From the NCBI RefSeq assembly GCF_014838825.1, contig NZ_JACYMO010000001.1:248001-312000 (forward strand): DNA of 64,000 nt, in the 5' to 3' direction. The DNA is from Erwinia persicina. Its GTDB lineage: Bacteria; Pseudomonadota; Gammaproteobacteria; Enterobacterales; Enterobacteriaceae. Numbering within the stretch: the first letter of the stretch is position 1; every line of letters starts with the position of its first letter. Below the pieces are notes generated by a model. It did no database searches. It was not told the DNA's origin and saw only the letters and a list, made by a program, of their open reading frames with translations. Made by a program: the position numbers and the translations under genes. Shown here in pieces: positions 54,075 to 63,300 of this stretch.

Positions 54075-54162
54075 AAAAACAGGCGTGATCTTGCCGGGTA
54101 AAGTCCGGCATAATCCGGCACGGTGTCTGTCGGCGGCTGGCGTTGACGGCAGTGAATGAAAA

Positions 54163-54522
54163 ATGGATTACGTCATGAAACGTCATGCGGTCAGGGTGGG
54201 GCTGTTTATTGCCTGTGCGGTGCTAATGGTGGCGGGCTATCAGACATTACATACGTGGTATGCGAGCCATTATCAGATCGTTTCCCACCGCAGCGTGGGA
54301 TTAATGTTTGTCTCTTTTTATTTTTATTACCTTGCCTGCCCGGCATTATTGATCATGGCTTTTGTGCCCTGGCGCTGGGGCTGTGTGGTCGGTGTATCTG
54401 TTCTCAGTGCCCTCTTTTTCTTGTGGTTTCCCTATCATCCGCTGCGGGTGCTCGGCATGGCCGCCTGCACCCTTGGCAGCGCTTTGTTATTAACGGCACT
54501 CCGGTGGCGGTTAAAGGTATGA
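54163..54522 (+). CDS. Small membrane protein, unknown
   Basis: A 119-residue protein with four hydrophobic helices (about 10-28, 46-68, 71-88 and 91-112) and short polar loops. I do not recognise it. A second in-frame ATG lies four codons later; neither start has a strong ribosome-binding site. An overlapping longer frame on the same strand (54156-54704) has an implausible composition and is dismissed. It converges on the MFS gene. Confidence 0.55.
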   Translation: MDYVMKRHAVRVGLFIACAVLMVAGYQTLHTWYASHYQIVSHRSVGLMFVSFYFYYLACPALLIMAFVPWRWGCVVGVSVLSALFFLWFPYHPLRVLGMAACTLGSALLLTALRWRLKV

Positions 54523-54566
54523 TGATGTTGCCGTTCGCCAGAGCCTGCCTGAACGAACGGCTGCCA

Positions 54567-55841
54567 TCACTCATCCAGCGCCCGGCGGTGGTCGTCAGCC
54601 CGCAGCGTCATCAAGGCGGCGATGCTGACAACGGCGGTCGCCATCACGTAAAACGCCGGAATATCATTATTACCGGTCTGTTTGATCAGCCCGCTGATAA
54701 TTAACCCTGCGCAGCCAGAGAACAGGGCGTTAGAAAGGGAATAGGCCAGCCCCAGCCCGGTATAGCGAACGTGGGTGGGGAACATCTCAGACAGCATGGC
54801 GGGCCCCGGTCCAGCCAGCAGGCCCACCAGTCCCCCTGCAAACATCACCACCAGGCACTTCACCAGCAAACTGATGTCGGGCATCTGCAGCACTTTCAGC
54901 AGCGGCCAGGCAAAGATCAGCAGCATCACGCTGGCAAACACCATCACGTTACGGCGGCCGAGGCGGTCGCTGAGCATCCCCGCAGGCAGGATGGTGAGGG
55001 CAAAACCCACATTCGAAAGCACGGCAATCACCAGCGCCTGGTTCAGCCCGGTGTGCAGCACCGACTGTAAGTAGGTCGGCATCACCACCAGATAGGTATA
55101 CCCCGCCGCCGACCAGACCATCACCCGGCCAATGCCCAGCAGGATCACCCGGAACAGCAGCCCGCCGCGCGGCGCATCAGGCTGTGTTTTTGCCTGATTA
55201 AAGGTCGGGGTTTCTTCCAGCTGCATACGCAGCCACAGGGCAACCAGGCCCAGCGGCAGCGCCGTCAGAAAAGGTATCCGCCAGCCCCAGCTGTGCAGCG
55301 CCTCGTCGCTCAGGGTCGCCGTCAGCACCGCGACCATTGCCGCCCCGGCCAGCAGGCCAAAGGCCACGGTCAGCGACTGCCAGGCGCCATACAGGCCGCG
55401 TTTGCCTTTCGGGGCGAACTCGGTCATCAGGGAAACAGCCCCGCCGTACTCCCCGCCGGCAAACAGCCCCTGAAGAATGCGCAGCAGGGTGAGGATCAGC
55501 GGGGCGGCCAGACCGATAGAGGCATAAACCGGCACCAGACCAATCGCAGCGGTGGTCAGCGTCATCAGGATCAGCACCGCCACCAGCGTGGGCTTGCGGC
55601 CTATTCTGTCACCGATGCGGCCGAACACCATTGCGCCGAGCGGGCGGAAGAAAAAGGCAATGGCGAAGGCGGCCCAGGTCAGGATAATGCCCGTCAGTGC
55701 TGATTCACCCTGCAGGGTAAAAAAGTTGCGGGCAATGATCGTGGCAAGAAAACCGTAAACCGCGAATTCATACCACTCAATAAAGTTGCCGACGGCACCG
55801 GCAATCAGCGCTTTTTTTCGTAACGAGTGAGACTGTGTCAT
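54567..55841 (-). CDS. MFS transporter, metabolite:H+ symporter family
   Basis: A 424-residue, twelve-helix carrier: AVGNFIEWYEFAVYGFLATIIA and RPLGAMVFGRIGDRIGRKPTLV place it in the MHS branch (ProP, ShiA, KgtP). CGGAG precedes the ATG at 55841; an ATG 18 codons upstream is rejected. It is divergent from the guanidine operon and shares its 357-base regulatory region, but the riboswitch and -24/-12 promoter face the other way. Substrate unknown; a nitrogen compound is possible by association only. Confidence 0.87.
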   Translation of the reverse strand: MTQSHSLRKKALIAGAVGNFIEWYEFAVYGFLATIIARNFFTLQGESALTGIILTWAAFAIAFFFRPLGAMVFGRIGDRIGRKPTLVAVLILMTLTTAAIGLVPVYASIGLAAPLILTLLRILQGLFAGGEYGGAVSLMTEFAPKGKRGLYGAWQSLTVAFGLLAGAAMVAVLTATLSDEALHSWGWRIPFLTALPLGLVALWLRMQLEETPTFNQAKTQPDAPRGGLLFRVILLGIGRVMVWSAAGYTYLVVMPTYLQSVLHTGLNQALVIAVLSNVGFALTILPAGMLSDRLGRRNVMVFASVMLLIFAWPLLKVLQMPDISLLVKCLVVMFAGGLVGLLAGPGPAMLSEMFPTHVRYTGLGLAYSLSNALFSGCAGLIISGLIKQTGNNDIPAFYVMATAVVSIAALMTLRADDHRRALDE

Positions 55842-55888
55842 GGTTCTCCGGCCTGCAGGTAAGATGAGACGGGCGTTTATTTCCACAC

Positions 55889-55905
55889 TGCACACTTCTG
55901 ATGCA
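55889..55905. promoter_or_regulatory. Candidate NtrC-binding site
   Basis: TGCACACTTCTGATGCA matches ten of the twelve defined positions of the NtrC consensus TGCACC-N5-GGTGCA. It lies about 111-127 bases upstream of the predicted sigma-54 start site, the usual enhancer distance. Only one site is evident, whereas NtrC commonly uses two. Confidence 0.5.
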
Positions 55906-55988
55906 CTCTGCCAGAAAATGATGCCCCATCGGCGATCGTTTTACGCAAAGCGTTAACGATAACTCACTGTTTTACTGCTAAAAGCGTT

Positions 55989-56005
55989 CTGGCACAACTT
56001 TTGCT
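55989..56005 (+). promoter_or_regulatory. Sigma-54 (-24/-12) promoter of the guanidine operon
   Basis: CTGGCACAACTTTTGCT contains TGGCAC and TTGCT with correct GG-to-GC spacing. Transcription would begin near 56016, just ahead of the riboswitch (about 56046). This fits nitrogen-limitation control by NtrC and the use of guanidine as a nitrogen source. Confidence 0.8.
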
Positions 56006-56045
56006 CTGTTACTAACAGCAGCAGCGTTACACCGATAACTGATCA

Positions 56046-56146
56046 CAATAGCAGGCTAGGGTTCCGGTCCACACGGTGGATGACTGGTCCGAGAGCTGGC
56101 GACCTCGGTTGGGGTTACACGGCGGGATAAAAGCCCGGGAGACAGC
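56046..56146 (+). ncRNA. Guanidine-I riboswitch (ykkC leader, class I)
   Basis: The leader contains CTAGGGTTCCG (56056-56066), ACTGGTCCGAGAGCT (56083-56097), GGTTACACGGCGGGATAAAA and AAGCCCGGGAGA (56131-56142). These, in this order, are the conserved elements of the guanidine-I aptamer. It binds free guanidinium and turns on downstream expression. The genes that follow are the classic ykkC-associated set of NitT/TauT-type transporter, urea-carboxylase-associated proteins and carboxylase. Boundaries are approximate. Confidence 0.96.
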
Positions 56147-56178
56147 AACACCTCTGGTGTCGCGCTGCCCCGTTTTTT
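56136..56178 (+). terminator. Riboswitch expression-platform terminator
   Basis: CGGG (56136-56139, part of the aptamer's 3' strand), then CAGC and ACACC, pair with GGTGT, GCTG and CCCG (56156-56172) and run into TTTTTT (56173-56178). Because CGGG is shared with the aptamer, ligand binding should prevent the terminator from forming. This is a guanidine-activated transcription switch. Confidence 0.85.
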
Positions 56179-56198
56179 CCGCCAACACCGAGGTTACA

Positions 56199-57257
56199 AT
56201 GAAACTTGCCCGCATCCTCAGCATTTGCCTTCTCAGCGTGACAGCGCTGGTCAGCGTGCCTTCCCAGGCCGCCGCAAAAAAAGAATTTAACGTCTGCTGG
56301 ACCATTTATGCCGGATGGATGCCCTGGGGCCAGATTGCCAGCGCCGGTATCATCGACAAATGGGCGGCCAGATACGGCATTAAAATTCACGTCACCCAGC
56401 TCAACGACTATATCGAATCCATTAACCAGTACACCGCTGGCCAGTTTGACGGCTGTACCATGACCAATATGGATGCGCTGACCATTCCGGCGGCCGGGGG
56501 CGTGGACTCTACCGCGCTGATCCTCGGCAGCTATTCCGAAGGCAACGACGGCGTGGTACTGAAGGGCAAAGGTAAAACCCTGAAGGATCTGAAAGGAATG
56601 AAAGTCTACCTGCCGGCGCTGTCGGTATCCCACTATCTGCTGGTGCGCGGGCTGGAAAAAGCCGGGTTGCAGGAAAAAGATGTCACCGTGGTAAACACCT
56701 CGGACGCCGATATTGTCTCTGCCTTTGCCACCAACAGCGTGCAGGCCGCCGTGGCCTGGAATCCGCAGCTGTCGGTGATCAAAAACACCCCCGATACCAC
56801 CGAGGTCTTTGAGTCTTCCCAGGTGCCCGGCGAGCTGATCGACATGATGGTGGTCAACAGCGCGGTGCTGAAAGATAACCCGGCCCTCGGTAAAGCCCTG
56901 ACCGGCGCGTGGTATGAAGTGATGGCGCAGATGAAAGCGGGCGATCACGCCGCGCTCAGTGCCATGGCTTCAGCCTCCGGCACTGACCTCAGCGGCTACC
57001 AGGCGCAGTTAAAAACCACCCACCTGTTTTACACCCCGGCCGATAATCTTGCGTTTGTCAGTGGCACGGCGCTGGCGAAAACCATGCAGCGCGTGGCGGA
57101 CTTCTCTTTTGAAAAGGGCCTGCTCGGTGACGGCGCACTGAGCGCTGACTTTATCGGCATGAGCTTCCCCGGCAACGTCACGCAGGGTGACAGCGGCAAC
57201 ATCAAACTGCGCTTTGACGACAGCTACCTGAAAATGGCGGCGGCCGGCACCCTGTAA
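56199..57257 (+). CDS. Guanidine-associated ABC substrate-binding protein (NitT/TauT type)
   Basis: A 352-residue periplasmic binding protein. A signal peptide (about 1-24, SQA-AAKK) is followed by FNVCWTIYAGWMPWGQIASAGIIDKWAARYGIKI and LKDLKGMKVYLPALSVSHYLL, a NMT1/TauA-like fold. It is the first gene after the riboswitch; GAGG precedes the ATG at 56199 (the start 41 codons earlier lies inside the riboswitch). It likely binds guanidine or a guanidine precursor. The next two genes are its permease and ATPase. Confidence 0.88.
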   Translation: MKLARILSICLLSVTALVSVPSQAAAKKEFNVCWTIYAGWMPWGQIASAGIIDKWAARYGIKIHVTQLNDYIESINQYTAGQFDGCTMTNMDALTIPAAGGVDSTALILGSYSEGNDGVVLKGKGKTLKDLKGMKVYLPALSVSHYLLVRGLEKAGLQEKDVTVVNTSDADIVSAFATNSVQAAVAWNPQLSVIKNTPDTTEVFESSQVPGELIDMMVVNSAVLKDNPALGKALTGAWYEVMAQMKAGDHAALSAMASASGTDLSGYQAQLKTTHLFYTPADNLAFVSGTALAKTMQRVADFSFEKGLLGDGALSADFIGMSFPGNVTQGDSGNIKLRFDDSYLKMAAAGTL

Positions 57258-57280
57258 TTCACCCCTGAGGAGCCTGCACC

Positions 57281-58096
57281 ATGCGGCAAATTAACCGACA
57301 CCCTGACCGGGGCATGCACGTGATGCTGGTCCTGCTGCCGTTCGTGCTGGTCATCGCGGCTTATTTTATCGGCTCGGCAGTGCGGCTGGACGCCAATCCG
57401 CACGACAAGCTGCTGCCCGGGCTGGGGCAGATGATTGATGCGGTACAGCGTATGGCGTTCACGCCGGATAAACGCAGCGGCGACTATCTGCTGTGGATGG
57501 ATACCGCCGTCAGCCTGGGGCGTCTGCTGATCGGGCTGGGGATCGCTTCCGTTCTGGGGCTGGCCTTCGGCATTGCCTCCGGGGTTTTTCCGCTGTGGCG
57601 ATCGCCGCTGTCGTCGTTTATGACGGTGGTTTCCATGGTGCCGCCGCTGGCCATTCTCCCGGTGCTGTTTATCGTCTTCGGGCTGGATGAGCTGTCGAAA
57701 ATCATGCTGATCGTCATTGGCATCACGCCGATGCTGGCACGTGACCTGGAGCAGCGGGCGCGGGAGATCCCGCCAGAGATCCTGATCAAGGCTCAGACCC
57801 TCGGTGCCAGCAGCTGGACGGTGGTACTGCGGGTGGTGTTACCGCAGTTACTGACCCGGCTGCTGACCTCGCTGCGCCTGCTGCTGGGCTCCGCCTGGCT
57901 GTTTCTGATCTCCGCCGAAGCGATCTCCGCCACCGCCGGACTGGGGTACCGCATCTTTCTGGTGCGCCGCTATATGGCGATGGACGTGATCCTGCCGTAC
58001 GTCATCTGGATCACGCTGCTGGCCTGGCTGATGGATCTCGGGCTGCGTCGCCTTAACCGGCTGTGCTTCCCCTGGGCTCAGGGAGAAAAATCATGA
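57281..58096 (+). CDS. Guanidine-associated ABC permease
   Basis: A 271-residue permease of the BPD/TauC type with six helices and the EAA-like loop (EIPPEILIKAQTLGASSWTVVLRVVLPQLL). GAGGAG precedes the ATG. Its stop overlaps the ATPase start by four bases. It forms the membrane part of the riboswitch-controlled transporter. Confidence 0.92.
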   Translation: MRQINRHPDRGMHVMLVLLPFVLVIAAYFIGSAVRLDANPHDKLLPGLGQMIDAVQRMAFTPDKRSGDYLLWMDTAVSLGRLLIGLGIASVLGLAFGIASGVFPLWRSPLSSFMTVVSMVPPLAILPVLFIVFGLDELSKIMLIVIGITPMLARDLEQRAREIPPEILIKAQTLGASSWTVVLRVVLPQLLTRLLTSLRLLLGSAWLFLISAEAISATAGLGYRIFLVRRYMAMDVILPYVIWITLLAWLMDLGLRRLNRLCFPWAQGEKS

Positions 58097-58911
58097 GTTT
58101 TATCGAAGTCAGACAGCTGTGGCAGGAGTACGGCAACCACGTGGTGCTGGAAAACCTCAACCTGAGCATCAGTGAAGGGGAGTTCTGCACCCTCGTCGGT
58201 GCCTCCGGCTGCGGTAAATCCACCTTTCTGCGCCTGCTGCTGGGGCAGGAAAAACCCAGCCGTGGCCGCCTCCTGCTGGAGGGGCAGCCGCTGAAGGCCG
58301 AACCGGACCCCAGCCGGGGCGTGGTCTTCCAGCGCTACTCGGTGTTTCCGCATCTGAACGTGCTGGATAACGTCGCCATCGGTCTGGAACTGTCGCAGGC
58401 ACCGCTGATCGGACGTCTTTTTGGCCGGCGAAAAAAAGCGGCGCGCGAGCAGGCGGCGGAGATGCTGGTGCGCGTGGGGTTAGATCATGCTCTGGAGAAA
58501 TATCCTGCCCAGCTGTCCGGCGGGATGCAGCAGCGGCTGGCGATTGCGCAGGCATTTATTATGCGCCCGCGCATCCTGCTGCTGGACGAACCCTTCGGCG
58601 CGCTCGACCCCGGCATCCGCAAAGATATGCATGCGCTGCTGCTGTCGCTGTGGCAGGAAACTCAGCTGACGGTGTTTATGGTGACCCACGACCTGTCAGA
58701 GGGGTTCAACCTCGGTACCCGGCTGCTGGTGTTCGACAAAGTGCGTATTGACCCGCACGAGCCGAACGCCTGGGGGGCCCGCATTACTTACGATCTGCCG
58801 CTGAACGAAACCCGACTGCGGCAGCGTCAGTCGCCCGGTACGGTGATCCCGCACCCGGCACTGGCGACACTTTCCCTGAATCAGGAGATATCCCATGACC
58901 CATCCCTGTGA
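58093..58911 (+). CDS. Guanidine-associated ABC ATPase
   Basis: A 272-residue ATPase: Walker A GASGCGKST (about 37-45), signature LSGGMQQRLAIAQA and Walker B ILLLDEPFGALD, as in TauB/SsuB. The start at 58093 overlaps the permease stop (ATGA); an in-frame start ten codons earlier is inside the permease. It overlaps the following gene by 17 bases. Confidence 0.93.
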   Translation: MSFIEVRQLWQEYGNHVVLENLNLSISEGEFCTLVGASGCGKSTFLRLLLGQEKPSRGRLLLEGQPLKAEPDPSRGVVFQRYSVFPHLNVLDNVAIGLELSQAPLIGRLFGRRKKAAREQAAEMLVRVGLDHALEKYPAQLSGGMQQRLAIAQAFIMRPRILLLDEPFGALDPGIRKDMHALLLSLWQETQLTVFMVTHDLSEGFNLGTRLLVFDKVRIDPHEPNAWGARITYDLPLNETRLRQRQSPGTVIPHPALATLSLNQEISHDPSL

Positions 58912-59599
58912 AGAAACGTTACCCGGCGGCGGTCACACCTCGCTGGTGATAAAAAAAGGCCAGCTTCTGCGCCTCACTGACACCGAAGGTGGGGCCAACG
59001 TCAGCCTGATGCTGTTTAACGCCCATGAGAAAAGCGAACGGCTGAATCTGCCGGACACGCTGAAAGGGCAGCACACCGCCAGACTGACGGCCGGGCACTG
59101 TCTCTATTCTGATATGGGCCGCGTGCTGACGGCGATCGTCACCGACACCTGCGGCTGGCATGACAGCTTCGGCGGCGTACTGAACGCCAGTGAAACGGCA
59201 GAAAAATACGGCCAGGGGCGCTATCAGGAGCGGCGCAACGATTTCCACCGCAACGGGCTGGATAACCTGCTGGTTGAAATGGGCAAATGGAACCTCGGTC
59301 TGGAGGATCTGCACATGGTGCTTAATCTGTTCAGCAAGGTCACCGTTGATGCGCAAGGCGCATTCACCTTCCACGACCGTCACTCCGCGCCGGGCAGCAC
59401 GGTAGAACTGTATGCCCCGATGGACGTGCTGGTGGTGCTGACCGCGCTGCCGCACCCGATGGATCCGAACCCGGCATACCGCCCGCGTCCGGTGCAGATA
59501 AGCCTGCACGATGCCAGCGATGCGGTGACCGCAGGGTGCAAAACGTCCCGCCCGGAAAACCAGCGCGCCTTCGACAACATGACGCGCTTTGCCCTTTAA
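58895..59599 (+). CDS. Urea-carboxylase-associated protein 1 (DUF1989; carboxyguanidine deiminase subunit)
   Basis: A 234-residue DUF1989-family protein: [26 protein letters not shown], the [11 protein letters not shown] motif (about 88-98) and [12 protein letters not shown]...[18 protein letters not shown]. Paired proteins of this kind (UAAP1/UAAP2, studied as CgaA/CgaB) act as the two subunits of carboxyguanidine deiminase, which converts the carboxylase product to allophanate. I cannot decide by eye which is CgaA and which CgaB. AGGAG precedes the ATG and the start lies inside the ATPase gene, so translation is coupled. Confidence 0.87.
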   Translation: MTHPCEETLPGGGHTSLVIKKGQLLRLTDTEGGANVSLMLFNAHEKSERLNLPDTLKGQHTARLTAGHCLYSDMGRVLTAIVTDTCGWHDSFGGVLNASETAEKYGQGRYQERRNDFHRNGLDNLLVEMGKWNLGLEDLHMVLNLFSKVTVDAQGAFTFHDRHSAPGSTVELYAPMDVLVVLTALPHPMDPNPAYRPRPVQISLHDASDAVTAGCKTSRPENQRAFDNMTRFAL

Positions 59600-59609
59600 G
59601 GAGCCCCCG

Positions 59610-60245
59610 ATGACATTAACTGCCAGTGAAAAACAGCCCGCTGAGGCTGTATATCGCCACACCATCCCGGCCGGGGAACCCTTTCTGTTTGAGGTGAAAA
59701 AAGGCCAGACCGTCCGGCTGCACGATCTGGAGGGCAACCAGGCGGTGGATACGCTGTTCTACCGCGCGGCCAGCCCGCGGGAGCGCTATGACGCCCAGCG
59801 TACCCTGCGCCGCCAGAACAATGCCTACCTGACCACCGGCAGCGTGCTCTATTCCAATCTGGGCAACCCGCTGCTGACCCTTGTTGCCGATACCTGTGGC
59901 CGTCACGACACGCTTGGCGGTGCCTGTTCTCAGGAGAGCAACACCGTGCGTTACCACGCCGGGACCCGGCATATGCACAGCTGCCGCGACAATTTTCTCT
60001 GCGCCTGCCTGCACGACGGGCGGCTGAATAAGCGGGATATTACCGCCAATATCAACTTCTTTATGAACGTACCGGTAACGCCAGAGGGGGGGCTGACTTT
60101 CGAAGATGGCATTTCCGCCGCCGGTAAGTATGTCGAGCTGCGCGCCGAATGCGATGTCATTGTGCTGATCTCCAACTGTCCTCAGCTCAATAACCCCTGC
60201 AACGGCTGGAACCCGACTGCTGCCGAAGTGCTGGTGTGGAACTGA
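59610..60245 (+). CDS. Urea-carboxylase-associated protein 2 (DUF1989; carboxyguanidine deiminase subunit)
   Basis: A 211-residue homologue of the preceding protein: [43 protein letters not shown] (about 89-106) and a cysteine-rich C terminus ([16 protein letters not shown]), probably metal-binding. GGAG precedes the ATG; an in-frame ATG seven codons earlier lies inside the previous gene. It would be the partner subunit of the deiminase. Confidence 0.88.
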   Translation: MTLTASEKQPAEAVYRHTIPAGEPFLFEVKKGQTVRLHDLEGNQAVDTLFYRAASPRERYDAQRTLRRQNNAYLTTGSVLYSNLGNPLLTLVADTCGRHDTLGGACSQESNTVRYHAGTRHMHSCRDNFLCACLHDGRLNKRDITANINFFMNVPVTPEGGLTFEDGISAAGKYVELRAECDVIVLISNCPQLNNPCNGWNPTAAEVLVWN

Positions 60246-60334
60246 TCGGCTGATCAAACGCTTTTATCCCCTGAGGACGACCTCAGGCGGCCATGATTCT
60301 GGCGGGACGGCCCGCCCTGGTGTGAGTCTTCCTG
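60246..60334. other. Two hairpins before the carboxylase gene
   Basis: CCTGAGG-ACGA-CCTCAGG (60270-60287) and GGCGGG-ACGG-CCCGCC (60301-60316) are perfect stem-loops without U tracts in the 89-base gap. No good Shine-Dalgarno precedes the carboxylase ATG. They may influence mRNA stability or translation of the large gene. Confidence 0.5.
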
Positions 60335-63300
60335 ATGTTCAAAAAACTGCTGATTGCTAACCGTGGCGCGATTGCGTGCCGTATTTTACGTACCCTGCGT
60401 GAGATGGACGTGACGGGGATTGCCGTATTTTCCGAATCGGATGCCAGCAGCCTGCACATCCGCGAGGCCGCCAGCGCCATCAGTCTGGGAGAAGGCCCGG
60501 CGGCGCAGACCTATCTGGACGTGGAGAAGATTATCACTGCGGCGCGGGAGAGTGGCGCAGAGGCCATCCATCCGGGGTACGGTTTTCTTTCGGAAAACGC
60601 CGCGTTTGCCGACGCCTGTGAAGCGGCGGGCATTGCCTTTATCGGCCCGACGGCCGAACAGCTGCGCCTGTTTGGCCTGAAGCACACCGCCCGGGCGCTG
60701 GCGAAACAGCAGCAGGTGCCGCTGCTGGAAGGGACGGGCCTGTTGGATGATGTGGATGCTGCGCTGGCAGCGGCCCGCGTGGTGGGCTATCCGGTGATGC
60801 TGAAAAGTACCGCCGGCGGCGGCGGCATCGGCATGCGCGTCTGCCATGATGATGACAGCCTGCTGCAGGCCTTTGACGCGGTAAAACGTCTGGGCCAGAA
60901 CAACTTCAGCGATGCCGGGGTATTTATTGAAAAATATATCGCGCGCGCCCGCCATCTGGAAGTGCAGATTTTTGGCGACGGGCAGGGCGAGGTGATTGCC
61001 CTGGGCGTACGCGACTGCTCGGTGCAGCGGCGCAATCAGAAGGTGATGGAAGAAACCCCCGCCCCGAACCTGCCCGACGGCATGGCGGAGGCGCTCTGTG
61101 CCGCCGCCATCACGCTGGGCAAAGCCGTCCGCTACCGCAGCGCGGGAACGGTAGAGTTCGTTTACGACGCGGCCGCAGAGCAGTTCTGGTTCCTGGAAGT
61201 GAATACCCGCCTGCAGGTGGAGCACGGCGTCACGGAACAGGTGTGGGGGGTGGATCTGGTACGCTGGATGATTGCTCTGGCCGCCGGGGAACTGCCGCCG
61301 CTGGCGGCGCTGAAAGTGACGTTGTCACCTAAAGGTCATGCCATTCAGGCCCGGGTCTATGCCGAAGATCCCGGTCGCCAGTTCCAGCCTTCACCGGGGC
61401 TGCTGACCGACGTCAGTTTTCCGCCCGCCGACGGCAGACGGCTGCGCATCGATACCTGGGTGGAGTCCGGCTGCGAAATCCCGCCGTTCTTCGACCCCCT
61501 GCTGGCGAAAATCATCACCTGCTGCGCTACCCGTGAGCTGGCGATGGCCGCGCTGGATGACGCACTCCGTGAAACGCGGCTGTACGGGGTGGAGGTCAAT
61601 CGTCAGTATCTGCGGCAGATCCTCCACTCAGCGCCTTTTGTCCGCGGCGAACCCTGGACGCGTTTCCTTGACGGGCTAAGCTACCAGGCCACCACGGTCG
61701 AGGTGCTGAGTGCCGGGACGCAGACAACGGTACAGGACTATCCCGGTCGTCTCGGCTACTGGGCCGTGGGCGTGCCGCCGTCCGGCCCGATGGATGACCG
61801 GGCGCTGCGCTTTGGCAACCGCCTGCTGAATAACCCTCCCGACGCCGCCGCGCTGGAGATCACGCTGACAGGCCCGACGCTGCGCTTCAATACTGCCAGC
61901 GTGGCGGTGGTTTGCGGCGCGCCGGTGACGCTGATGCTTGAGGGGGAAACCCTGCCGATGAACTGCACGTTCGCCATTCCGGCGGGCGCGACCTTAACGC
62001 TGGGCAGTATGGAAGACGCCGGGGTGCGCAGCTATCTCTGCCTGCGCGGTGGAATTGTGGTACCGGACTACCTCGGCAGTAAAAGCACCTTTACCCTGGG
62101 CCAGTTTGGCGGCCATGCGGGGCGGGCACTGCGCACCGGGGACGTACTGCACCTCTCTACCCTGACTGACCCTGGTGCTGGTGTTACCCTGCCACCGGCG
62201 CTGGTGCCACATTTGCCGGCATGCCGGCTACTGCGGGTGATCTATGGCCCCCATGCGTCACCGGAGTATTTCACCGCAGATTATATTAATACCTTTTTTG
62301 CGACCGACTGGGAGGTTCACTTTAACTCGAGCCGCACCGGGGTGCGCCTGATCGGCCCGAAACCGGAGTGGGTGCGCGACAGCGGCGGCGAGGCCGGGCT
62401 GCATCCGTCCAATATTCATGACAACCCCTATGCGGTGGGCGCGGTGGACTTTACCGGCGACATGCCGGTGATCCTCGGCCCGGACGGCCCGAGCCTCGGC
62501 GGGTTTGTCTGCCCGGTGACGGTGATCGAAGCCGACTTGTGGCAGATTGGCCAGCTTAAGGCTGGCGACCGGCTGCGCTTTGTGCCGGTCGATATCGCCA
62601 CTGCCCGGCAGCTTTACGCCGGGCGTCAGGCGGAGCTGGCCGATCTTATTCCGTCAGAGCCCGCGTGGCAGCCGGCGGCGCTGACCTCGCCGGTGGTGCT
62701 GGATCGGGGGGAAAAGGACGCTCGCCTGGTGGCACGCCTGTCCGGCGATACCCACCTGCTGCTGGAAATCGGCTCGCCGGAGCTGGATCTGGTGCTGCGC
62801 TTTCGCGGCCACGCGCTGATGCAGGCGCTGGAAGCCCTGAATCATCCGGCTGTCATTGACCTGACGCCGGGTATCCGGTCACTGCAAATCCACTATCAAC
62901 CCGATCGTCTGCCGCAGCAGGAACTGCTCGGCATTATCGACGGGCTGTGGCAGAAAGTAACCGGACTGCAGGATCTGCGCGTACCGTCGCGGGTCGTCTG
63001 GCTGCCGCTGTCGTGGGACGATCCCGCCTGCCAGCAGGCAATTGATAAATATATGACCACGGTGCGCCGGGATGCACCATGGTGCCCGAGTAACCTGGAG
63101 TTTATCCGCCGCATTAACGATCTGCCGGATATCGACGCGGTCTTCGACACGGTATTTGCCGCCAGCTATCTGGTGATGGGGCTGGGGGATGTCTATCTTG
63201 GCGCGCCGGTGGCAACTCCCCTTGACCCGCGCCACCGGCTGGTGACCACCAAATATAACCCGGCACGCACCTGGACGGCGGAAAACTCGGTAGGGATTGG

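Noticed and set aside
54156-54704. 182-codon plus-strand frame overlapping the small membrane protein
   Set aside because: Its second half runs antisense into the MFS gene and its composition is not protein-like; the 119-codon frame is the better gene.
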